From the NCBI GenBank assembly GCA_023422635.1, contig JAFAGO010000045.1, forward strand, positions 1 through 64,000: DNA of 64,000 nucleotides, read 5' to 3'. The translations under genes and the position numbers were made by a program. The DNA is from Bacteroidota bacterium (lineage in GTDB: Bacteria; Bacteroidota; Bacteroidia; Flavobacteriales; Weeksellaceae). The notes beneath the pieces were generated by a model that was given only the letters and a program-made list of their open reading frames with translations, was not told the DNA's origin and did no database searches. Below, piece after piece: positions 52,672-61,307 of this stretch (positions are counted from its first letter, which is position 1; each line of letters opens with the position of its first letter).

Positions 52672-52689
52672 TTGTTTAAATTTAAACAA
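52672..52689. promoter_or_regulatory. Perfect 18-bp palindrome before the second ABC operon
   Basis: TTGTTTAAATTTAAACAA is a perfect palindrome. A related half, TTAAACTTAAACAAATT, lies about 20 bp upstream at 52642-52658. A weak -7 (CATCTTTG) is at 52712-52719, so the palindrome covers the -33 position and would suit a repressor or activator. Confidence 0.5.
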
Positions 52690-52772
52690 GCTTTAATAAA
52701 ACTTTAAAATCCATCTTTGTAACAAAACGAAAAAACAATGTACTTATAATACACAAAACGCTTCCAAAATCT

Positions 52773-53462
52773 ATGCTAGTAATTCAAGATCTTCATAAAT
52801 CGTACGACACCGGAAAAAGCAAACTTCACGTATTGAAAGGCATTAACCTGAGTATTTCTGAAGGAGAATTTGTTTCCATTATGGGAAGTTCGGGTTCCGG
52901 AAAATCTACCCTTCTGAACATTATCGGAATTTTAGACGAGAAAGATAGCGGCGTTTACGAATTGGACGGAATCCCAATTGAACATCTAAACGAAGTTAAA
53001 GCAGCAGAATATAGAAGTCGATTTTTAGGTTTTGTATTTCAATCCTTTAATTTAATTGGCTACAAAACAGCATTAGAAAATGTTGCGCTTCCGCTTTATT
53101 ATCAAAATATTTCACGGAAAGAACGAAATTTTAGAGCACAAGAATATTTAGAAAAAGTGGGACTGGGACCATGGTCTAACCATCTCCCCAACGAACTTTC
53201 GGGCGGACAAAAACAAAGAGTAGCCATTGCAAGAGCACTCATAACAGATCCTAAAGTAATTCTTGCAGATGAACCTACGGGTGCGTTGGATAGTAAAACG
53301 ACCTTCGATATTATGAAGTTGCTGCAAGAAATTAATAACGACGGAAAAACCATTATTGTGGTTACCCACGAGCCCGATGTAGCAGCGCAAACCAAGCGAA
53401 ATGTTGTGCTCAAAGATGGCATTATTGAAAGTGATGAATTTATCAATCAATTGGTTTTGTAG
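52773..53462 (+). CDS. ABC transporter ATP-binding protein (second MacAB-like set)
   Basis: A 229-residue ABC ATPase of the MacB/LolD type. Walker A is GSSGSGKST (38-46), Q-loop in FVFQSFNLI, signature LSGGQKQRVAIARAL, Walker B VILADEPTGALD, H-loop VVTHE. It heads a four-gene rightward operon with two permeases and a fusion protein, powering the export of an unknown substrate. Related to but not a recent copy of the ATPase at 5825-6565: they share motifs but the intervening sequence differs. Confidence 0.93.
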   Translation: MLVIQDLHKSYDTGKSKLHVLKGINLSISEGEFVSIMGSSGSGKSTLLNIIGILDEKDSGVYELDGIPIEHLNEVKAAEYRSRFLGFVFQSFNLIGYKTALENVALPLYYQNISRKERNFRAQEYLEKVGLGPWSNHLPNELSGGQKQRVAIARALITDPKVILADEPTGALDSKTTFDIMKLLQEINNDGKTIIVVTHEPDVAAQTKRNVVLKDGIIESDEFINQLVL

Positions 53463-53536
53463 GTAAACATTAACAGTTTCTCAATCTCTTTAAAAATAGA
53501 ACCTCAACGGAAAACAAAAAACTTTAAAATAAACAA

Positions 53537-54766
53537 ATGTTTGATCTCGATCGTTGGCAAGAAATCTTCAGTTCGATTCGTAGCAATGTGCTGCGGACGG
53601 TACTTTCAGGATTTACAGTTGCGCTTGGACTGTACATTTTTATTGTACTTTTTGGGATTGGCAACGGACTTCAAAATGCTTTTACACAAGGATTTACCCG
53701 AGATGCGCAAAACCTAATTTCCATTTTTGCAGGTAAAACTTCAATGGCGTATCAAGGCTTACAATCCGATCGAACTGTTTCCATGAATAACGATGATTAC
53801 AACGCCATTGTTAATGATGATCCAGAAAAAGTAGAATATTCCACACCAAGATATACCGCGAACTGGCTCGTTAAATACGGAAAAGAAAGTGGAAATTACC
53901 AAATTAACGGAGCTAATAGGGAAGAAAAGTATATTGAAAACCGAAAAATCATCGATGGCCGTTACCTTTCTCCGCTCGATATTGAACGCAAACAAAATGT
54001 TGCCGTGATCGGAAGAATGGTTCAGCGCGATTTAATAAAAAATGGAAATCCGGTTGGAAAGGATTTAGATATTAACGGAACGATGTTTAAAGTTGTGGGC
54101 ATATTTTCCGATGACGGCGGCGATTGGGACGAAAGGCATATTACCATTCCCATTACCACGCTTCAGCAAATGAAAAAAGGTTCCGATACTGTTTCAACAA
54201 TTTACATTGCATACAATCCAAAATTAAGCCCTCAGGAAGCCATCAAATATGGCGACAATTTAAAAGAAAAACTTAAAACACGCAAAAAAGTTTCCCCTGA
54301 CGATGAAGAAGGAATCCGCGTTTGGAACAATGCTAAAAATACAGGCGACAGCGTACAATTTCTTTTTGTAATCACGTTTATTGTCGGTTTTATTGGTTTG
54401 GGAACTTTACTCGCAGGCATCATTGGAATCAGCAACATTATGGTGTACATCGTTAAAGAACGAACACAAGAAATTGGCGTAAGAAAAGCCATTGGAGCCA
54501 AACCCAGAAGTATTATTGCATTAATTATGCAGGAAAGTTTGGTAATTACTGTCGTTTCTGGAATCATCGGTGTTTCACTTGGTGTTTTAACCTTAAAAAT
54601 TATTGGTAATCGATTCGAAAAATATTTCATCCTTGAGCCAAGCGTAGGTTGGGGATTAATTTTGGTTGCCTTTGTATGTTTGGTCATCTCCGGACTTATC
54701 GCTGGATTTGTACCTGCTTATCGAGCGGCTAAAATAAAACCAATAGAAGCATTACGATCAGAATAA
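53537..54766 (+). CDS. MacB-type ABC permease I
   Basis: A 409-residue FtsX/MacB permease: N-terminal segment (RTVLSGFTVALGLYIFIVLFGI), a periplasmic domain of about 220 residues (VAVIGRMVQRDL, VVGIFSDDGGDWDERHITIPI), three C-terminal segments with FIGLGTLLAGIIGISNIMVYIVKERTQEIGVRKAIGAK, ending in KIKPIEALRSE. Works with the ATPase upstream. A second, different permease follows, so the channel is probably a heterodimer, unlike the first efflux cluster with one permease gene. Confidence 0.92.
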   Translation: MFDLDRWQEIFSSIRSNVLRTVLSGFTVALGLYIFIVLFGIGNGLQNAFTQGFTRDAQNLISIFAGKTSMAYQGLQSDRTVSMNNDDYNAIVNDDPEKVEYSTPRYTANWLVKYGKESGNYQINGANREEKYIENRKIIDGRYLSPLDIERKQNVAVIGRMVQRDLIKNGNPVGKDLDINGTMFKVVGIFSDDGGDWDERHITIPITTLQQMKKGSDTVSTIYIAYNPKLSPQEAIKYGDNLKEKLKTRKKVSPDDEEGIRVWNNAKNTGDSVQFLFVITFIVGFIGLGTLLAGIIGISNIMVYIVKERTQEIGVRKAIGAKPRSIIALIMQESLVITVVSGIIGVSLGVLTLKIIGNRFEKYFILEPSVGWGLILVAFVCLVISGLIAGFVPAYRAAKIKPIEALRSE

Positions 54767-54797
54767 CAAACCATTTAACTCAGCTAAAAGAAAACTA

Positions 54798-56066
54798 ATG
54801 AACATTCTTTTTAAAAGCGATACCTGGCAGGAAATCTACTATTCTCTTAAGAATAATAAACTCCGCACGTTCCTTACCATGATCGGGGTAGGCTGGGGAA
54901 TGTTCCTGTATGTAACCCTTTTAGGAGCAGCAAAAGGAATGGAAAATGGATTTGATAAACTCTTTTCAGGATTTGCTACAAATTCCATTTTTCTATGGCC
55001 ACAAAACACCACAATTCCATATGATGGTTTTCCGAAAGGCAGAGCAATGGAGCTTCATTTAAGCGATATGGATTATTTGGAAAAGAAAATTCCAGAGATC
55101 GATTATATTTCTCCACAAAATTCTAAAGGAAATTTCGGAAGTTCAGGAGTTACGATGACCAGAGAAGGTAAAGTTGCTACCTACACCTTAAACGGCGACT
55201 ACCCCATCGGAAACAAAATATCCGAAAAGCGCTTGCTCTTCGGAAGATATTTAAATGATGCCGACGTTGCAGAAAATAAAAATGTAGTCGTGATTGGTGA
55301 AGAAATTTATAAGAATTTTTTCGATGCCAAAAAAAATGAAAATCCAATCGGAAAATCCATTAACATCAAAGGAATCTTTTTTAACGTTATCGGAGTTTTT
55401 GGCGTAAAAAGAGGCGGCGGAATGGAAAATGATCGTGCAGCGTATATTCCACTATCAACCTTCACCAAAATGTTTAATGATGGCGACAAAGTTGGTTTCT
55501 TCGCTATTGTTTCTAAACCCAACGCCGATGTTGGTATTGTAGAAGACAACGTTAAAAACCAATTGAAAACCAAATACAATGCATCACCAGAAGACACCAA
55601 TGCTTTCGGAAGTTTCAATCTTGGGAAAGAATTTAAAAAACTCACCGGTTTCCTTACCGGAATGCAATTGCTCACCATTATTGTAGGCACACTCACCATT
55701 ATTGCTGGCGTAATTGCGATTTCGAATATTCTCTTAATTACTGTAAAAGAACGAACAAAAGAAATCGGAATCCGAAGAGCTTTAGGTGCAAAACCTGCCG
55801 AAGTTCGGAACCAAATTTTACTTGAAAGCGTGGTGATAACATTATCATCGGGGTTAATAGGATTTATTTTCGGAATGCTGTTGCTGATGGTTTTGAATAT
55901 CGCAACGCAAGGGCAAGATGATTTTCCTTTTTACAACCCAACAGTAAATTACGGCAATGTATTCGGTGCCATGGCAATTATGGTATTTCTTGGTTTAGTG
56001 ATCGGACTCATTCCTGCGCAAAGAGCGGTTAAAATTCGACCAATTGAAGCATTACGAACAGAATAA
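54798..56066 (+). CDS. MacB-type ABC permease II
   Basis: A 422-residue paralogue of the preceding permease. N-terminal segment (TFLTMIGVGWGMFLYVTLLGA), periplasmic domain (NVVVIGEEIYKNFF, NVIGVFGVKRGGGM, YIPLSTFTKMF) and three C-terminal segments with IIAGVIAISNILLITVKERTKEIGIRRALGAK, ending in RPIEALRTE. It begins 31 bp after permease I and 7 kDa-scale differences are spread throughout, so it is a long-separated paralogue. Predicted partner of permease I in a heterodimeric exporter. Confidence 0.92.
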   Translation: MNILFKSDTWQEIYYSLKNNKLRTFLTMIGVGWGMFLYVTLLGAAKGMENGFDKLFSGFATNSIFLWPQNTTIPYDGFPKGRAMELHLSDMDYLEKKIPEIDYISPQNSKGNFGSSGVTMTREGKVATYTLNGDYPIGNKISEKRLLFGRYLNDADVAENKNVVVIGEEIYKNFFDAKKNENPIGKSINIKGIFFNVIGVFGVKRGGGMENDRAAYIPLSTFTKMFNDGDKVGFFAIVSKPNADVGIVEDNVKNQLKTKYNASPEDTNAFGSFNLGKEFKKLTGFLTGMQLLTIIVGTLTIIAGVIAISNILLITVKERTKEIGIRRALGAKPAEVRNQILLESVVITLSSGLIGFIFGMLLLMVLNIATQGQDDFPFYNPTVNYGNVFGAMAIMVFLGLVIGLIPAQRAVKIRPIEALRTE

Positions 56067-56144
56067 AAAAATAACAAGTTAAATAAAAAAGCAAAAAACG
56101 TCACCCGAAAACAACGTTCTACACTTGAAAACAAAAGAATCAAT

Positions 56145-57341
56145 ATGAAAAAGAAGTTCACCTTAAAAAAAGCAATCTCAATCTTCCTCATTTTGGTTGC
56201 AGCAGTGGCATTAATTTCCGTAGTAAGTTATTTAATCAAATCCAACGCTGGCTCAAAGGAAGAATTTCTTACGCGTAAACCGATGGTGCAAAACATGGAA
56301 GACAAAGTAATGGCCACTGGAAAAATTGTTCCTCAAGAGGAAATCGAAATCAAACCCAATATGTCGGGAATTATCGATAAAATTTTGGTAAAAGAGGGCG
56401 ATAAAGTTACTGCCGGACAATTAATCGCAACCTTAAGAATCGTTCCGCAAGTTGCTGACGTTAATGGCGCTATACAACAAGTAAGCACGGCAAATATTGG
56501 TGTAAGCAATGCCAAAACCAATCTTGCTAATCAGCAGCAACAATTCGCAATGCAACAAAAACTTTACACGCAAGGGGTTATTTCTAAGCAAGAATTTTTA
56601 ACTGCTCAACAACAACTCTACACCGCGCAACAAAATGTAAAAAATGCAAATCAACAATTGGTAACCGCCCAGAAACAACTTCAAATTGCAAAAACTGGAG
56701 TAACGCCTGAGTTGCAAAGTATGGCCACCACACAAATTCGCGCCAAAGCAAACGGTACCGTTCTGGAAGTTCCTGTAAAAACAGGAAGCCAAGTTATTGA
56801 AGCCAATTCCTTTAACGCAGGAACTACAATTGCTTCAATCGCAGATTTAAATTCCCTCATTTTTGAAGGCGAAATTGATGAAGCGCAAGCGGGAAAAATA
56901 AAAGAAGGAATGGAGATGAACATTGTAATTGGGGCGCTACAAAATAAAAAATTTCCTGGTCGCGTTACCATGATTGCTCCAAAAGGAACCGATGAAAATG
57001 GAACGATAAAATTTCCTATTGAAGGCGATGTTTTCAATCCGACCAACGAATATATTCGGGCAGGCTTTTCTGCAAATGGCGAAATCGTTTTGAGCTCTCA
57101 AAAAAATGCACTTTTGTTGGATGAATCTTTGGTTCAATACGAAAAAGAAAACGGAAAAGATGTGCCGTTTGTTGAAGTAAAACAAGCGAATGGAACGTTT
57201 AAGAAAGTAAAAATCAAACTCGGCGCAAGCGATGGAATTAACGTTCAGGTGCTTTCTGGAATTGATAAAAATGCTGAAATTAAAGTTTGGAATCCTTCTG
57301 ATAAAGACAAAGAAGAATTGAAAGAAAAGAAATCAAACTAA
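56145..57341 (+). CDS. MacA-like membrane-fusion protein II
   Basis: A 398-residue HlyD/MacA-type adaptor with an N-terminal membrane anchor (KKAISIFLILVAAVALISVVSYLI), lipoyl half (EEIEIKPNMSGIIDKILVKEGDKVTAG), a Gln/Asn-rich coiled-coil hairpin (about 100-185, LANQQQQFAMQQKLYTQGVISKQEFLTAQQQLYTAQQNV), second lipoyl half (IRAKANGTVLEVPVKTGSQVIEANSF) and membrane-proximal beta parts. It closes the operon and needs an outer-membrane TolC, which is not encoded here; the nearest TolC gene is at 7868-9172. Confidence 0.92.
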   Translation: MKKKFTLKKAISIFLILVAAVALISVVSYLIKSNAGSKEEFLTRKPMVQNMEDKVMATGKIVPQEEIEIKPNMSGIIDKILVKEGDKVTAGQLIATLRIVPQVADVNGAIQQVSTANIGVSNAKTNLANQQQQFAMQQKLYTQGVISKQEFLTAQQQLYTAQQNVKNANQQLVTAQKQLQIAKTGVTPELQSMATTQIRAKANGTVLEVPVKTGSQVIEANSFNAGTTIASIADLNSLIFEGEIDEAQAGKIKEGMEMNIVIGALQNKKFPGRVTMIAPKGTDENGTIKFPIEGDVFNPTNEYIRAGFSANGEIVLSSQKNALLLDESLVQYEKENGKDVPFVEVKQANGTFKKVKIKLGASDGINVQVLSGIDKNAEIKVWNPSDKDKEELKEKKSN

Positions 57342-57363
57342 CCGATTATCTACTTAAAAAAAG

Positions 57364-57392
57364 AAAGTGCATTCCCAAAAAGAATGCGCTTT
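57364..57392. terminator. Bidirectional terminator after the second efflux set
   Basis: AAAGTGCATTC pairs with GAATGCGCTTT (one G-T) around CCAAAAA, with A's before and T's after. It ends the ABC operon and the convergent 57393 gene. Confidence 0.8.
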
Positions 57393-57980
57393 TTATTTTC
57401 TCTTTAAAAGAAGTGCCAAATTCAAAAACAGAAGAAGCAAATCCATGGATATCCAAATACTTAAACCTATATTTTCTTCCTGCTCAACATTTACATACGC
57501 TTTTGCAAGATTTGAAAGTTTCACACTTTGAATTAGGTAATTATTAACCTCAACAATTTGATCCATATTCTTATTAGGAACCGAATGCTGCGAAAAATAA
57601 ACCAGACTTTCTTTCCCCAAATAACCAATTACCCAAAATTCGTCGGAGTTTTTCATATTCAAATATTCAATCCTAAAATGTTCGGGACGAATCTTTCCGA
57701 TATGCTTTGTGTTGTATTTATTCCTTTTATTCTTTTCAATTTTAATAAGATAAAAATCCAAAGTCACAGGCAACTTATTCACCACTTGTGTACTTAACGA
57801 GTTTTGTTGATAGCGTGTGCTACTGCTTTCAAAAAACCAATACGCGAAAAAGCCAATTGCCGCAATCGCAGTGCTCCAGCGAATAATCCGCGACCATTTT
57901 GCAAATCGCCCTTTTTTCACCATCGTTAACGAAAGCGAAAATACAAGCAACAAAAAAAGTACAAAAAGTAGAAAACCCAT
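57393..57980 (-). CDS. Hypothetical membrane protein, 195 aa
   Basis: No family recognised. Three hydrophobic segments: MGFLLFVLFLLLVFSLSLTMV, IIRWSTAIAAIGFFAYWFF, and a C-terminal IWISMDLLLLFLNLALLLKRK. Between the second and third lies a soluble domain of about 100 residues (LPVTLDFYLIKIEKNKRNKYNTKHIGKIRPEHFRIEYLNMKNSDEFWVIGYLGKESLVYFS), likely periplasmic. The ATG at 57980 is chosen over a TTG two codons upstream. It converges on the second efflux operon and has no conserved neighbours. Confidence 0.75.
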   Translation of the reverse strand: MGFLLFVLFLLLVFSLSLTMVKKGRFAKWSRIIRWSTAIAAIGFFAYWFFESSSTRYQQNSLSTQVVNKLPVTLDFYLIKIEKNKRNKYNTKHIGKIRPEHFRIEYLNMKNSDEFWVIGYLGKESLVYFSQHSVPNKNMDQIVEVNNYLIQSVKLSNLAKAYVNVEQEENIGLSIWISMDLLLLFLNLALLLKRK

Positions 57981-58023
57981 AATCAAGACAAATATAATGG
58001 AATTCTAAAAACTAAAAGCGGTT

Positions 58024-58668
58024 TTATTCCACATTCCATTCTTGATAAAACTGATCCAGAAAATCAAGCATAAATTGATGACGTTGCTCTGCAATTTCCT
58101 TCGCTTTTGGCGTATTCATGAGATCTTTGAGCAGCAACAATTTTTCGTAAAAGTGGTTAATGGTTGTTCCATTTGATTTTTTATAGGCCTCTTTTGTCAT
58201 ATTGAGATTGGGCGAAATTTCTGGATCGTACATTAAGTTATTTTTAAATCCACCAAAATTAAAAGTTCGCGCAATACCAATTGCACCAATCGCGTCCAAC
58301 CGATCTGCATCCATAACCAATTGTAATTCAATTGGTAAAACATCAGGAACACTGCCACGATTTTTAAAAGATAAATGCTGAATAATGAACAAAACTTCTT
58401 GTATTGTTTTTTCATCAACACCTTCTGAACGTAAAAATTCCTCAGAAATGGCCAAAGCCAAAGTTTCATCTCCGTTATGAAATTTAGGATCAGCAATATC
58501 GTGAAGCAATGCTCCCAATTGCACAACTCCCAAATTACAATTCTGATTTTCAGCAAGTTTCATTGATAATTTCCAAACCCGTTCAATATGGTACCAATCA
58601 TGCCCTGCTTCAGCACCTTTTAGTTTTTCCTTTACGAAATCGACTGTTTTAGAAATATCATGCGACAT
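58024..58668 (-). CDS. HD-domain hydrolase
   Basis: A 214-residue metal-dependent phosphohydrolase of the HD superfamily. Metal ligands: His in GHDWYHIERVW, the HD pair in GALLHDIADPKF, and Asp in MDADRLDAIGAIGIARTFNFGG. The overall layout is close to YedJ-type predicted hydrolases. The substrate is not known. It has 30-odd bp to the next gene and is probably monocistronic. Confidence 0.9.
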   Translation of the reverse strand: MSHDISKTVDFVKEKLKGAEAGHDWYHIERVWKLSMKLAENQNCNLGVVQLGALLHDIADPKFHNGDETLALAISEEFLRSEGVDEKTIQEVLFIIQHLSFKNRGSVPDVLPIELQLVMDADRLDAIGAIGIARTFNFGGFKNNLMYDPEISPNLNMTKEAYKKSNGTTINHFYEKLLLLKDLMNTPKAKEIAEQRHQFMLDFLDQFYQEWNVE

Positions 58669-58859
58669 AATTCTTTTTTTTGCAAAGATAAAATCTCAAT
58701 ATGTAATATCACATACCACCTAGCAAACCAATGCAATGATTTTCAAATTTCAAAGGAAGTTCATTAAGAAAAGAATCAATTTTCAAGAATGATGATTTGG
58801 TCAATAGAAATAAAACCCGTTTTCTCAATCAAAAAAATAAGATTTTAAAACAATGAATT

Positions 58860-59699
58860 TCAGTTTATTTCATTCAAAATAATTGACCACAATTTTTTGT
58901 TATACGAACGAAAAAAATTAATATGACCGATTTTTCCAGCGTCTGATTCGGCAACTTTAACTTTTCGAAAATTGGGTTTCATATTGGGAAATGTTTCTTT
59001 CATCAATTTTTGTACGCCTTCTTCAGTCACCCAAAAATCATCTTCCATATAGAGAAAAAAAACTTTTTGAGTAAGGTCAGAAGAATAATTTTCGGTGCGT
59101 TCCAACACTTTATTAGTGGATTCTTTATGCATAATTAACGTTCGCCAATCGAAAGCATTTCCAGATGGCAAACTTTCCCCCAAACCAAATCGATGTGCGG
59201 GAAAATATCCCAAAACTTTTGTTACCGTCGGAAGCAAAAAACCAAAACCGATTATCGCTTCCAATTGCGTTTTAAATCTCAAATTCCCCCAATAGGATTT
59301 TTGCGTTGCCACGAAAACAAATGATTTAAAAAGTTGTGAATCTTTGTTCATTCCCAAAATTAAGGCACCCACCGAATGTCCTAAACAGAACTTTTCATAA
59401 TCGCCAAATCGATTTTGTATATAATCCGTTACCGCTTGATAATCCACACTTCCCCATATCTTCATATTCGAATGAAACCCTTTTATTTCTTGCGGTTTAG
59501 ATTCTCCAATTCCACGATAATCGTATGTGATTACAGTGAAGCCATTTTCCGCAAAAAAACGAGCAAACGAAAAATAGATCGTTTGTTTTACGCCTGTTGC
59601 GGTGTTGATTAAAAGAAGCTTTTTCGAATTCTTTTCAGAACTAAAAATATGCGCTACCAATTGGTAACCATCAGCAGTTTGAATCTTTATTTTTTCCAT
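58860..59699 (-). CDS. Alpha/beta-hydrolase
   Basis: A 279-residue alpha/beta-fold protein. The start is the ATG at 59699 (MEKIKIQTADGYQLVAHIF); a TTG seven codons upstream is rejected. Oxyanion and nucleophile elbow: LLINTATGVKQTIYFSFARFFAENGFTVITYDYRGIGES, then CLGHSVGALILGMNKD with Ser as nucleophile in G-H-S-V-G. The catalytic acid and His (about GKIGHINFFRSY) are at the C-terminal end. Probably an esterase or thioesterase; the GxHSxG pattern does not fix the substrate. Confidence 0.88.
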   Translation of the reverse strand: MEKIKIQTADGYQLVAHIFSSEKNSKKLLLINTATGVKQTIYFSFARFFAENGFTVITYDYRGIGESKPQEIKGFHSNMKIWGSVDYQAVTDYIQNRFGDYEKFCLGHSVGALILGMNKDSQLFKSFVFVATQKSYWGNLRFKTQLEAIIGFGFLLPTVTKVLGYFPAHRFGLGESLPSGNAFDWRTLIMHKESTNKVLERTENYSSDLTQKVFFLYMEDDFWVTEEGVQKLMKETFPNMKPNFRKVKVAESDAGKIGHINFFRSYNKKLWSIILNEIN

Positions 59700-59808
59700 T
59701 TCTTCTGGATAAAAATACAAAAACTGATGTTGCCATTGAGATCTTTCTATATGAAACGAATAACAAATATCTGTACCTTTATTGCCAATTATCTCCTATT
59801 TTTGCACG

Positions 59809-60672
59809 ATGGCAAAAAAACAAGTTCAACGCAAAACTTCACGTAAAATCCACCAAAAAAGGAAGAAAAATGGACGTGCCAAAAGATATATTCTTCTTCT
59901 AATTTTGTTTGGAACATTATTTATTACAGGATTTTACCTTAAAAATAAAATTGCTTTTTACTATGCGATGTACTTTAACAAATTCGAGCATCGCCACCTT
60001 AAAAACTCTGAAAACGAAGAAAAAAGAATTACAAAAATAATTGGCGAAAATACCGACAAAACGTTCGGGATCGACATTTCGCATTACCAAAGAAAGGAAG
60101 ATATTAAATGGGATAGTTTAAGCATTGCCAACCAATCCATCCCAATCGATTTTGTGGTTTTACGCGCGACAATGGGAAATAAAAGTACCGATAAACATTT
60201 TGATCATTTCTGGAATAAAGCGAAGAAAAATAAATTGATTCGCGGTGCTTATCATTTTTATCGTGCAGATGAAGATCCCATTTTACAAGCCAACAATTTT
60301 CTTGCTCATGTAAAATTGGAAAGTGGAGATTTACCACCAATTTTGGATATTGAGAAAATCCCTCGTCGCAAAAGCAAAGAAAAACTTATTGAAGATTTGA
60401 AAGTTTGGTGCAAAATTATGGAGGAAGCCTACGGCGAAAAACCGATTATTTACACATACTTTTACTACTATCGCGATTATCTGAAAGGCGAGTTTAACGA
60501 CTATCCTATTTGGTTAGCCAACTATAACGATGTTCCCGCACCATCACCAGATGAAAACTGGAAATTCTGGCAATTTACCGAAAACGGAATTGTGTACGGG
60601 ATTAACGTGAAAGTAGATGTTGATATTTACAACGGAAGTCTTTGGTCGTTGCAGCGCCTTACTTTGGATTAA
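59809..60672 (+). CDS. GH25-family lysozyme-like membrane-anchored protein
   Basis: A 287-residue protein. The ATG at 59809 is the natural start (MAKKQVQRKTSRKIHQKRK); a longer one at 59782 is rejected. A basic N-terminal stretch and one membrane anchor (about 27-44) are followed by a GH25 barrel. Catalytic Asp/Glu in DLPPILDIEKI (D180, E182), with GIDISHYQ (D89) and YHFYRADEDP. It cleaves the beta-1,4 bond of peptidoglycan muramyl residues. Convergent, sharing TTAA with the nucleotidase gene. A role in cell-wall remodelling, not phage lysis, is implied by the membrane anchor. Confidence 0.92.
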   Translation: MAKKQVQRKTSRKIHQKRKKNGRAKRYILLLILFGTLFITGFYLKNKIAFYYAMYFNKFEHRHLKNSENEEKRITKIIGENTDKTFGIDISHYQRKEDIKWDSLSIANQSIPIDFVVLRATMGNKSTDKHFDHFWNKAKKNKLIRGAYHFYRADEDPILQANNFLAHVKLESGDLPPILDIEKIPRRKSKEKLIEDLKVWCKIMEEAYGEKPIIYTYFYYYRDYLKGEFNDYPIWLANYNDVPAPSPDENWKFWQFTENGIVYGINVKVDVDIYNGSLWSLQRLTLD

Positions 60673-61181
60673 AGTAAATCGTAAATCTCGCTCCAATGGT
60701 TTATTCTAACATATTCATTGTTTTTACCTTTGTTGTGAGGTTGCGAAAAAATAATACGCTTTCCAGGAAAATAATCTAAATTTTTAGGATGATCGTCAAT
60801 CATCACATCCGCACAAACGGGAACTTTGCTTCCACAAAAAATAAACTGCTTCCAATTTAGGAAAGGAAAAAATTCCTGAAGCCAAGCGTATTTATCCTGA
60901 AGAGAATTGGGAAATTCCATTGCGGCAGAAACAATAAACAACTCGTATTTATCATTAAGATATTGCATACCTTCTATTGCATCTTCCATAACGGGAACCG
61001 TTCGGAAAAAACCTTTCATATTTACATGCTTCATCCCGTTCGGAAACGCAACAACCTCATCAGTTCCAATCGCATCTTTCAAAGGGATTTCATTCCCCGA
61101 TTCTTCTTTTTCATAACGGATAAATTGTTGATACACATCTGCAAGAACACCATCCATATCCACTAAAACTCTTTTTTTCAT
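60669..61181 (-). CDS. HAD-type 5'(3')-deoxyribonucleotidase
   Basis: A 170-residue HAD phosphatase of the NT5C type. Motif I is VDMDGVLADVY (Asp8 nucleophile, Asp10 acid/base), motif II ELFIVSAAMEF, then KQFIFCGSK and motif IV ADVMIDDHPKNLDYF. It removes phosphate from deoxynucleoside monophosphates, balancing dNTP pools. Cytosolic. The stop shares TTAA with the GH25 gene. Confidence 0.92.
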   Translation of the reverse strand: MKKRVLVDMDGVLADVYQQFIRYEKEESGNEIPLKDAIGTDEVVAFPNGMKHVNMKGFFRTVPVMEDAIEGMQYLNDKYELFIVSAAMEFPNSLQDKYAWLQEFFPFLNWKQFIFCGSKVPVCADVMIDDHPKNLDYFPGKRIIFSQPHNKGKNNEYVRINHWSEIYDLL

Positions 61182-61307
61182 TCTACAAAATTAAAACTTT
61201 TCTTTTAGGCCGCAAGGTTTACAACTTATCTCGCGCCAAAATCGAGGTTCTCGCCGTTATTTTGTACTTTCGCGTCACGAAGTTTAAAACGCACATTTCC
61301 ACATCTA

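Larger units (their letters stand above)
52348..52772. other. 425-bp divergent intergenic region
   Basis: Lies between nrdB (leftward) and the second ABC set (rightward). Apart from the -7 box at 52486-52493 and the palindrome at 52672-52689 I see no coding potential, hairpin or RNA gene. No NrdR-type box (ACACTATATATTGT-like) was found. Confidence 0.4.

Noticed and set aside
52348..52772. Searched for NrdR boxes upstream of nrdB
   Set aside because: No pair resembling ACACTATATATTGT was found; the regulator of this RNR remains unclear.
53102..53450. Two overlapping minus-strand frames within the ABC ATPase gene
   Set aside because: They are shadows of the real ATPase, which has all Walker and signature motifs on the plus strand.
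59782..59808. Nine-codon extension of the GH25 gene
   Set aside because: The extra residues (MPIISYFCT) break the basic N-terminus; the ATG at 59809 is the natural start.
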